From contig CALDIG010000134.1 in the NCBI GenBank assembly GCA_937904375.1, positions 1 through 11,805 on the forward strand: 11,805 nucleotides of DNA, given 5' to 3'. A model generated the notes under the pieces. The model ran no database searches. It saw only the letters and a program-made list of their open reading frames with translations, and had not been told where the DNA came from. Position numbers and translations under genes: made by a program. This DNA is from an uncultured Prevotellaceae bacterium. Lineage in GTDB: Bacteria; Bacteroidota; Bacteroidia; Bacteroidales; Muribaculaceae. Shown in pieces: positions 6,276-11,805 of this stretch (its first letter is position 1; each line of letters begins with the position of its first letter).

Positions 6276-8828
6276 TTATAGGCGGTTCTTCTCGTCGTTG
6301 CCGGCGCCTGTACCCCTGTACCTGCTGCGGGTCGCGTTGAAATTATACGTCACTGAAGTACCTATACAACGCCTATAGATATCATTATCTTTGGCAGTTG
6401 AGGTGACTGGATAGTAGGATGTCCAACGTTCGCGTGAGTTGTGGAAGATATCATCCGCAAAGATGGATAGTGTAAGGTCTCCTTCAAGGAATGTCTTCTG
6501 CAACCGAGCGCCTATGTAGTAATCATGACTGAAGCGGACGAAGCCGTAGTCGTTGTCGGTGGTGTAATACAGAGAGAGCATTGCTTTGGTAGTTTTGTCG
6601 ATGGTGAACCAGTTGCGTAGGTTGACCTCGAACTGCGGCTTGCCGAGTTTCTTGTCGATGCCGTATTTCTGTGTGTCAAAGTCTTGCTGAAAGTAATTCA
6701 ATGTCAGCACAGGATTATAGAAACTCAGTTTGGGAGACACTGTCAGCGAGGCATAGTATGAGTCGAACTTGTCGAAGTTGCGATTCGTGTACACGGTAAT
6801 CTCTGTACCCTCTTGGTAGAGGCTGCCAAAAAACAAACGAATGTCCTTGCTATGGGTATATCCTGCCGTAAAAGTAAGCCACGAATAGGTGAAGTTGAAC
6901 TCAAGATTCTGATTTGTTGTGGGTCGCAGTAAGGGATTGCCTCCTTCATATTCATAGCGGTTGTTGTACTGCATATTGGAGCGAAGCGAATAATATGTTG
7001 GACGACTTGTACCCTTGTTGTAATTCAGACTAAGACCCCATTTGTTTTTCTGCCATTTGACCGAGAGCGATGGAAACAGGTCGTGATATTTGCGACTCGG
7101 TTCGGCTTGGTGTTGGCCGAATGAATAGTAATCGGAGTTAACCGACTCATAGCGCAATCCCGCGCCAATGCTCCATTGTCCTAAACTCATTTGGTATTCG
7201 GCAAATAATGCGTTGTTGCTCTCCTTAATCTCATCATCGGAAGATGCCACGATATGCTCCACATTATCGTATATGGAATGACTTACTGAGCTAGTCAACT
7301 CTGTACCGACGCACATCTCTCCCTTCCACACTGGATAGGTGAGACTCAACTTTCCTGCCAGCATGCGGTTGCGGTTCTCGTTATGGGTGGTCACACTGCG
7401 ATAGTCCAGTTGCTCGCTACTCTCCAGCGATTCTTGATCGAGCACAAATTTCTTCCATATCCACGACCCGTTAAAGTCAATGCCAAGATTGCCTACCTTG
7501 CCCACATAGTAGAGGTTTCCCTCATGATTTGGCTTGTAATTCCTCTTGTATTTCCCAATCTGTTCGATAATTCCTTCTATGGAATTGTTTCGCGTGATGG
7601 TTTGCTGTGATTGGACCGTTCCGCCGGCATATAGGGTTCCGTTCAAACTGTAAGTAAACCCTACGGAATGATTCTCGTTGAAATCGTAGTTCATCCCCAC
7701 TTTTCCGCCAAGCATCGTAGTCCAGAATTTTGCAGGCCAATTCTGGACAATATTGACATGGTTCCCATTTGCCCATATGTCAGTCGTCACCGTGTTGTTT
7801 TGTAGGCTACTATGATTATCGAACATCAAATTGCCGGAGATTTCCAAACCACCCTTACGGTATCTAACCGTGGCATCATCGTAGGTGGCCCATGTCTTAT
7901 TGTACTGCGTCCAACCGTAGAAAGTAGCACTTATCCCGTCACCTTGTCGTTTAATGGTCTTGATACGGATCACCGCCCCGACCTCGGCGTTATACCTAGC
8001 TCCAGGCGAGGTGATGATATCCACACTCTTGATGTCGGTGGATTTCAACTGTTTCAGTTCACTTGCATCTTGCACCTTCTTGTTATTGATGTAGATTTCG
8101 GGGGCTCCTTTGGCAAACACTTTGAAGTTTCCGTTCTCGCCCTGCACCTGTGGTAACATGGATAAGACATTGTCAGCTGTTCCCACATCTTTCAAAGGTG
8201 AATTTTGAATATCCACAGTCATGCCTCCTGATACCATTCTGTATTGCGGGCGTTCTCCTTTCACAGTCACTTCGCCCAGCTGGGTGGTTTCGATTTGAAG
8301 CTTGATGGTGCCTACGTTTTCGCGGGAGCAGAGTTTATACACCGGTTTGTAGCCGATGAAGCTGAACTTGGCAATCACTCGCGGTTGGTCGAGCGGGATG
8401 ACAAACACGCCGCTGGCGTTGGTTACGCCGCCGATTATGAAGGTGGAGTCGGACGGGTTAAGCAAACGCACGTCGGCAAATTCCAACGGCAAACCGTTCT
8501 CGTCTACCACTTTGCCTGTGAGGTGACGGTCGCTCTTATGCGTACACTCCACATATATTTCATCGCCGCTTTGTGTCATGCGGATGGGATAGAACCCAAT
8601 AAGTTGCTGTATTGCCTCGGGCACCGACTTGTTGTGCACCGCAGTAGTCACCTTGAAGTCCTCAAGTTCATTATAGATGAACACAATCTTGTGTTTGCTC
8701 GTCTGTTGCTGCACATATTTCAGAGCGTCGCTCATCGACACATTGTTGAAGTTGTGCGTGACGCGCTGCGCCGTGGCGATGTTTACAAGAGTGAACAGCA
8801 ATAGTGTGATGGTCAATAGTCGTTTCAT
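6276..8828 (-). CDS. TonB-dependent outer-membrane receptor with STN signalling domain (receptor 1)
   Basis: This 850-residue protein has a signal peptide (1-20), an STN domain (about 26-95), a carboxypeptidase-D-regulatory-like domain (about 102-185), a plug with GAPEIYINNKKV-type sequence (about 205-300), and a C-terminal beta-barrel rich in alternating aromatic strands. It ends in GTGAGNDEKNRL, a tail I associate with OMP_b-brl_3-like barrels. Its ATG overlaps the stop of the anti-sigma gene (TAATG), implying coupled translation, so it is the primary partner of that pair. Expected role: energy-driven uptake of an unknown ligand and reporting of its presence to the anti-sigma factor. The N-terminal third is nearly duplicated in receptor 2; the rest differs. 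Confidence 0.9.
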   Translation of the reverse strand: MKRLLTITLLLFTLVNIATAQRVTHNFNNVSMSDALKYVQQQTSKHKIVFIYNELEDFKVTTAVHNKSVPEAIQQLIGFYPIRMTQSGDEIYVECTHKSDRHLTGKVVDENGLPLEFADVRLLNPSDSTFIIGGVTNASGVFVIPLDQPRVIAKFSFIGYKPVYKLCSRENVGTIKLQIETTQLGEVTVKGERPQYRMVSGGMTVDIQNSPLKDVGTADNVLSMLPQVQGENGNFKVFAKGAPEIYINNKKVQDASELKQLKSTDIKSVDIITSPGARYNAEVGAVIRIKTIKRQGDGISATFYGWTQYNKTWATYDDATVRYRKGGLEISGNLMFDNHSSLQNNTVTTDIWANGNHVNIVQNWPAKFWTTMLGGKVGMNYDFNENHSVGFTYSLNGTLYAGGTVQSQQTITRNNSIEGIIEQIGKYKRNYKPNHEGNLYYVGKVGNLGIDFNGSWIWKKFVLDQESLESSEQLDYRSVTTHNENRNRMLAGKLSLTYPVWKGEMCVGTELTSSVSHSIYDNVEHIVASSDDEIKESNNALFAEYQMSLGQWSIGAGLRYESVNSDYYSFGQHQAEPSRKYHDLFPSLSVKWQKNKWGLSLNYNKGTSRPTYYSLRSNMQYNNRYEYEGGNPLLRPTTNQNLEFNFTYSWLTFTAGYTHSKDIRLFFGSLYQEGTEITVYTNRNFDKFDSYYASLTVSPKLSFYNPVLTLNYFQQDFDTQKYGIDKKLGKPQFEVNLRNWFTIDKTTKAMLSLYYTTDNDYGFVRFSHDYYIGARLQKTFLEGDLTLSIFADDIFHNSRERWTSYYPVTSTAKDNDIYRRCIGTSVTYNFNATRSRYRGTGAGNDEKNRL
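8744..8777 (-). repeat. 34-bp exact repeat shared by the two receptor genes (copy 1)
   Basis: Identical to 6145-6178. It encodes the residues around ATAQRVTHNFN, where the signal peptide ends and the STN domain begins. The two copies are directly repeated about 2.6 kb apart, so recombination between them could delete one barrel and join the other to the same leader. Confidence 0.85.
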
Positions 8829-9502
8829 TACTTGCTCTGCTGTGACGATTCAACAATCAGTTTATTTCCCTCGTGGCGAATGTTGAAAGTTTCGAAATGC
8901 GACAACATCTCCACCACCTTGTCAAGTGGATAGTCCGGTTCCCACTGGTAGTATAGGCGCAGGGAGCGCACGTCGTCGGAGCGATACTCCACTTCCACGT
9001 GATAGTATGCCGAAAGGTCGGTCAACATCTGCTCCAGCGGCACGTTGTCATAAAGATGAGGTTCTACTTTGACTGGCACTTCCTCAACTTGTTCTTCTTC
9101 GGTCAAGACTTCTTCGATCTTGGTTTCTGGCTCTTTGGTTGTAGTTTTCTTCTCCACGTGGGTCGTTTCCTTTGGAGCCAAAAACTTTTCTACACCGAAG
9201 AATCCAGTGCGAACAGCTGCATAGGTGAACCCAAACAACGCTATCATGATTGCGGCAGCGGCAGCAATCTTGCGCCATAGAGGAATCACTGTTGCAGTTA
9301 GGTTCTTGTGGTGTGCCAAGCGTTGCCACTCAGCATCAATCTCATCGTCGGTCACTTGGGTTGCTTGTGTGGCGCTCTTTGTCTTTGCCATTAGCGTATA
9401 AAGCTCGCGGCACTCATCATCGGCAAGGATGTCACGCCATTGTGCCTCGCTGTATTGCTCGGGATGTTCCAGCATCTGGAACAGTAAATCGGTCTTGTTC
9501 AT
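8828..9502 (-). CDS. Anti-sigma factor, short FecR-like with C-terminal DUF4974 domain
   Basis: The 224-residue protein should span the inner membrane, hold the ECF sigma factor inactive in the cytoplasm, and receive the signal from a receptor STN domain in the periplasm. It has a cytoplasmic N-terminal part (1-76), one membrane segment (about 79-97, Ala/Ile/Leu-rich after LWRK), a charged Lys/Glu linker (about 111-146) and a C-terminal DUF4974-like domain (about 149-219, starting LYDNVPLEQML). The central FecR beta domain of longer relatives (usually 300 or more residues) is missing; the linker joins the membrane helix straight to DUF4974. ATG overlaps the sigma stop (ATGA), and its stop overlaps the receptor 1 start. 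No frameshift is seen, so the short form looks natural. Confidence 0.88.
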   Translation of the reverse strand: MNKTDLLFQMLEHPEQYSEAQWRDILADDECRELYTLMAKTKSATQATQVTDDEIDAEWQRLAHHKNLTATVIPLWRKIAAAAAIMIALFGFTYAAVRTGFFGVEKFLAPKETTHVEKKTTTKEPETKIEEVLTEEEQVEEVPVKVEPHLYDNVPLEQMLTDLSAYYHVEVEYRSDDVRSLRLYYQWEPDYPLDKVVEMLSHFETFNIRHEGNKLIVESSQQSK

Positions 9503-9999
9503 TGCTCTGCGGATTTTAATGTTTGACGTAATTGGTCAAGAGCGTTACGCATGTGCTTGTAGATGGTGGTTTCGCTCACGCCCAGTCGCTCGGCGATTTC
9601 GCGGAATGGCAAGCCTTCGTAGAAATGCAGGCGAATTATCTCTTGACAGATTGGTGGAAACAACTCGATGATGCCCGCTTTGAGCGCTTCGATTTCACGC
9701 TCAAGTTCTTCGGGCGATGTCTGTTCCAACTCATCGGCAAGCAGCATGTATTGGTGTACTTGCTCGTGGATTTTGCGGTTGCGAATCACATTCAGGCAGC
9801 GGTTGCGCACGCTTGATAACAGGTAGGATTGAGCGGTGTCGTCATGTAACTCCACTTGCTCGGCAAGTAGCTTGGCAAAGACATCGTGCACAATGTCCCT
9901 GCTCCCGTCCGCATCGCGCAGCAAACGGCAAGCCAAGCTATACATCGACCGGTAGTGATGTCGGAACAGCCGCTCAATATGTCGTTCTCGTTGTATCAT
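9499..9999 (-). CDS. ECF-type RNA polymerase sigma factor
   Basis: This 166-residue protein directs RNA polymerase to a specific promoter set, most likely its own operon. Region 2 covers about 8-75 (LFRHHYRSMYSLACRLL, then DIVHDVFAKLL). Region 4 covers about 108-160, with the helix-turn-helix PFREIAERLGVSETTIYKH at 131-149. There is no region 3, as is usual for ECF factors. It is the first gene of the operon, and its stop overlaps the anti-sigma start by 4 bp. The start at 9999 leaves a complete region 2, and the stretch upstream of it is AT-rich and promoter-like. Confidence 0.93.
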   Translation of the reverse strand: MIQRERHIERLFRHHYRSMYSLACRLLRDADGSRDIVHDVFAKLLAEQVELHDDTAQSYLLSSVRNRCLNVIRNRKIHEQVHQYMLLADELEQTSPEELEREIEALKAGIIELFPPICQEIIRLHFYEGLPFREIAERLGVSETTIYKHMRNALDQLRQTLKSAEQ

Positions 10000-10080
10000 A
10001 CACTATAAATACACACAATAACCGATTTGCTAAACCCTTTTGGGCAACTTTTTTTTCAGAAAAATGCTTAAATCACACAA

Positions 10081-10088
10081 CAAAGGTA
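10081..10088 (-). promoter_or_regulatory. Possible -7 box upstream of the sigma operon
   Basis: On the minus strand TACCTTTG matches TAnnTTTG, giving a leader of about 75 nt before the sigma ATG. No TTTG is found at the expected 19-21 bp further upstream, so this may be a weak basal promoter, or the operon may mainly use an ECF-type promoter that I cannot recognise. Confidence 0.35.
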
Positions 10089-10255
10089 CTTTATTTTTTG
10101 TCAGACTCTGGCTAAAAGAGAAGAATAAGCCGCTATTAAGAATAAAATCAGAGATTTCACTTTCTTTGTGTAGCCGGCAACGCAATACTTATCACTTTTT
10201 AAGCCAAAACAGATGGACTATGAAGTATGTAAAATAATGTGAATTGACAAATAAA

Positions 10256-10287
10256 TTTGGTCACAACAATTATTTGTCGTAACTTTG
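10256..10287 (+). promoter_or_regulatory. Bacteroidota promoter for the SPOR-folE genes
   Basis: TTTG at 10256-10259 and TAACTTTG at 10280-10287 are 20 bp apart, the same geometry as the tRNA-Ser promoter, and the match extends to TTTGGTCA at the -33 side. A transcript starting near 10294 would have a leader of about 33 nt before the ATG at 10327. Confidence 0.8.
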
Positions 10288-10326
10288 CCGCGGATTTATA
10301 GGTTATTTCATCGATTTTAACAAATT

Positions 10327-10944
10327 ATGAAACGTTCGCGAATTATAGCCTTCATCAGTTTGATGTGCATCTGTCTGGCGCCGCTGCCTTTGCAGCAGCA
10401 GGCTCTTGCACAAGCAAATATAAATGCGCCTACCGGACTCAATGGCAAGCGAAACTCAAATGCCGGACAAGCGACAAAGCCCGACAAACCGGCACAGGCT
10501 TCGAAACCAGATAAGCCCGCCAAGCAAGATGGCAAGCAAGATGCTAAACAGGACTCTAAGCACGACTCCAAGCCTGGCAAGCAAGATGCAAAACCGAGCA
10601 AGAGCGATAGCCGAAACAGCGATTGTTCGCTCTCCAGCAACGGCACCTCTATGCGTAATCAGTCGGTCGCAGGTCACCGTCGTGGATGGCGTATTCAGGC
10701 TTACCAAACCAGTCAGTCGCGCACAGGAAAGCAGAAAGCAACCGAGCGCGGACGAGCCATCGCTATGAAGTTCCCGCAATATCGCACTTACATTACTTAT
10801 AAAGCACCTTCTTGGCGATTGCGAATTGGCGACTTCGACGACGAGGAAGCTGCAAAAAAAGCACTGCGAGCACTACGGGCACGATTTCCGGCTTACGCCT
10901 CCGAGATGACCATCGTGCGCGACAAAGTCAACGTCTGGAAGTAA
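10327..10944 (+). CDS. Exported SPOR-domain protein with a low-complexity charged linker
   Basis: The 205-residue product has a signal peptide (1-29, cleavage after ALA), a low-complexity linker (about 45-97) built from Lys/Asp/Gln/Pro/Ser units such as KPDKPA and KQDAKQDSK, and a C-terminal SPOR-like domain (about 119-201, from RRGWRIQAYQ to VRDKV, with WRLRIGDF typical of the fold). SPOR domains bind peptidoglycan, often stripped glycan strands at division sites, so a periplasmic wall-binding role is likely. The linker would act as a flexible, positively charged spacer. A single Cys100 in the mature protein is not in a lipobox. folE follows after 99 bp on the same strand with no terminator-like T tract between, so co-transcription is likely though the functions are unrelated. 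Confidence 0.82.
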   Translation: MKRSRIIAFISLMCICLAPLPLQQQALAQANINAPTGLNGKRNSNAGQATKPDKPAQASKPDKPAKQDGKQDAKQDSKHDSKPGKQDAKPSKSDSRNSDCSLSSNGTSMRNQSVAGHRRGWRIQAYQTSQSRTGKQKATERGRAIAMKFPQYRTYITYKAPSWRLRIGDFDDEEAAKKALRALRARFPAYASEMTIVRDKVNVWK

Positions 10945-10979
10945 GGCGATAAACCCTTGTCGGCCACTGTCCCGGACGA

Positions 10980-11019
10980 CTGTCGACAAACAAAATGGTG
11001 AGCCGCTGCCACGCGCTCA
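10980..11019 (+). promoter_or_regulatory. Hairpin-forming leader before folE
   Basis: In the 99-bp gap before folE, ATGGTGAGC pairs with GCTCATCAT (8 Watson-Crick pairs and one G-U in RNA) around an 11-base GC-rich loop, within about 10993-11023. It has no T run, so it is not a terminator. It might affect folE translation or mRNA processing; no known riboswitch is recognised. Confidence 0.3.
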
Positions 11020-11043
11020 TCATTCAATATTTAAACACCGATA

Positions 11044-11628
11044 ATGAAGTACAATATTACAGATACTAAACTGATAAAAGAAATTGCCGACCACTACGAG
11101 GCGATAATTCGACTCATAGGGGAGGATCCGACTCGTGAAGGATTGCTAAAAACTCCTGAAAGGGCCGCAAAAGCTCTTCTTGAGAACACTCGAGGATACA
11201 AAGAGGACGCGGCGCAGAAAATTAATGCCGCTGTCTTTCAAGAACCGGGCAGCGAGCTGGTAATAGTGCGCGACATCGAGTTCTATAGCCTATGTGAGCA
11301 CCATATTCTACCGTTCTACGGCACTATCACCATCGGTTATATGCCGGCCGACGCTATTGTAGGCCTTAGCAAGCTCGGACGTATTGTTGACACCTACTCG
11401 CGGCGTCTGCAAATACAGGAGCGTCTTACGCGCCAACTTTGCGAAACCGTGGCTCAAACGCTCTCGCCGCGAGGAGTCATTGTTGTGGCGCAAGCCGACC
11501 ATCTTTGCATGAAGATGCGGGGAATCGAGAAGCAAAGCTCAAAAACTGTCACAATCGAATATTGCGGTGAATTTGAGGATATTAACCGGCGTAGAGAGTT
11601 CTTCGAATTACTGCAACTTCAACAATAA
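11044..11628 (+). CDS. folE: GTP cyclohydrolase I
   Basis: The 194-residue enzyme converts GTP to 7,8-dihydroneopterin triphosphate and formate, the first step of tetrahydrofolate (and pterin) synthesis, in the cytosol. The signature SLCEHH at 82-87 and CMKMRG at 155-160 supply the zinc ligands Cys84, His87 and Cys155; His86 and His153 match the catalytic histidines. LSKLGRIVDTYSRRLQIQERLT (about 108-129) is the conserved core, and RIVDTYSRRLQ is nearly invariant in the family. Length is slightly shorter than the E. coli enzyme (about 222) because of a shorter N-terminus, as is common in bacteria. The start at 11044 is in line with DTKLIKEIADHYEAII as the first helix. It is the type IA, zinc-dependent form and appears intact. 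Confidence 0.97.
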   Translation: MKYNITDTKLIKEIADHYEAIIRLIGEDPTREGLLKTPERAAKALLENTRGYKEDAAQKINAAVFQEPGSELVIVRDIEFYSLCEHHILPFYGTITIGYMPADAIVGLSKLGRIVDTYSRRLQIQERLTRQLCETVAQTLSPRGVIVVAQADHLCMKMRGIEKQSSKTVTIEYCGEFEDINRRREFFELLQLQQ

Positions 11629-11631
11629 TAA

Positions 11632-11649
11632 TTTTTTTTCGAAAAAAAA
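11632..11649. terminator. T8-CG-A8 palindrome after folE
   Basis: Eight T, CG and eight A form a perfect palindrome 4 bases after the folE stop. It could end the folE transcript and, as an A/T tract lying just upstream of the tRNA-Gly promoter, might also aid that promoter. A long GC stem is absent, so termination strength is uncertain. Confidence 0.45.
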
Positions 11650-11659
11650 CGTCAAAATA

Positions 11660-11691
11660 TTTGGCCAGTCCAAAAAAACACTGTACCTTTG
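11660..11691 (+). promoter_or_regulatory. Bacteroidota promoter for tRNA-Gly
   Basis: TTTG at 11660-11663 and TACCTTTG at 11684-11691 are 20 bp apart. The following bases CACCGCA are the same as at the tRNA-Ser promoter. The leader to the tRNA would be about 45 nt. Confidence 0.8.
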
Positions 11692-11743
11692 CACCGCAAT
11701 TCAGAGGAATTGATATTTAAAATTAAAATTCTGAATTTATTTT

Positions 11744-11805
11744 GCGACAGTAGCTCAGTTGGTAGAGCGCGACCTTGCCAAGGTCGAGGTCGCGGGTCCG
11801 AGTCC
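11744..11805 (+). tRNA. tRNA-Gly (anticodon GCC), cut by the window end
   Basis: The 5' acceptor strand GCGACAG (11744-11750), D arm (AGCTCAGTTGGTAGAGC) and anticodon stem-loop (CGACC, TTGCCAA, GGTCG; anticodon GCC at 11777-11779) are complete. The T arm begins (GCGGG, loop TCCGAGT) but the acceptor 3' strand lies beyond 11805. The T loop has TCC where TTC is usual. It reads GGC/GGU codons. Confidence 0.92.

Larger units (their letters stand above)
10000..10326. other. Divergent intergenic region
   Basis: These 327 bp separate the minus-strand sigma operon from the plus-strand SPOR gene. They hold a possible -7 box for the sigma operon and a good promoter for the SPOR gene. The middle (about 10110-10240) shows no convincing gene, RNA or repeat. 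Confidence 0.5.

Noticed and set aside
7812..8804. Open frames of 114 and 186 codons on the plus strand within receptor 1
   Set aside because: They are opposite a well-supported receptor domain (STN, beta domain and plug) and have no promoter or recognisable features.
3710..8828. SusC/SusD polysaccharide-utilisation locus
   Set aside because: There is no SusD-like lipoprotein or glycan enzyme, and both receptors end like OMP_b-brl_3-type barrels rather than SusC proteins.
10317..10646. Minus-strand frame with repeated Ser-Cys-Leu units
   Set aside because: The repeats are simply the antisense image of the Lys/Asp linker codons in the SPOR gene.

Overview
The window looks like a chromosomal segment of a member of the Bacteroidota, most likely the order Bacteroidales. 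The grounds are TTTG / TAnnTTTG (-33/-7) promoters, near absence of Shine-Dalgarno sites, an ECF sigma / DUF4974 anti-sigma / TonB-dependent-receptor operon of Bacteroidota style, and a SPOR-domain gene placed before folE. Genus cannot be fixed from the sequence alone.

Layout. (1) 1-880: a GC-rich gene for a small exported protein of unknown function (124-732), an AT-rich inverted repeat, and a stable-RNA promoter. (2) 882-968: tRNA-Ser(GCU), followed by a strong hairpin terminator. (3) 952-3590: an AT-rich insertion anchored on the 3' end of that tRNA. It is bounded by two 71-bp direct repeats (952-1022 and 3520-3590, 69/71 identical), each holding the last 17 nt of the tRNA plus the terminator. 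Its only genes are a D12-class adenine-specific DNA methyltransferase and, 6 bp downstream, a protein with a PD-(D/E)XK-like signature that is probably the matching restriction enzyme. No integrase lies inside. The 261 bp between the second gene and the right repeat hold inverted repeats but no gene. (4) 3591-9999, minus strand: a four-gene operon in the order ECF sigma factor, DUF4974-type anti-sigma factor, receptor 1 and receptor 2, with ATGA and TAATG junctions and a terminator at 3638-3669. (5) 10000-10326: divergent promoter region. (6) 10327-11628, plus strand: an exported SPOR-domain protein with a Lys/Asp/Gln/Pro-rich linker, then folE (GTP cyclohydrolase I). (7) 11660-11805: a stable-RNA promoter and a tRNA-Gly(GCC) cut by the window end.

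How the genes work together. The minus-strand operon should form a trans-envelope signalling and uptake system. Two outer-membrane receptors share almost the same periplasmic signalling region (STN plus a carboxypeptidase-D-regulatory-like domain) but have unrelated-looking plugs and barrels, and would report to one anti-sigma/sigma pair. The tRNA-Ser insertion is a compact restriction-modification island with tRNA-derived ends. The best candidate for something unusual is this integrase-free, 2,568-bp R-M cassette bounded by tRNA-end plus terminator repeats. The paired receptors with swapped barrels come second.
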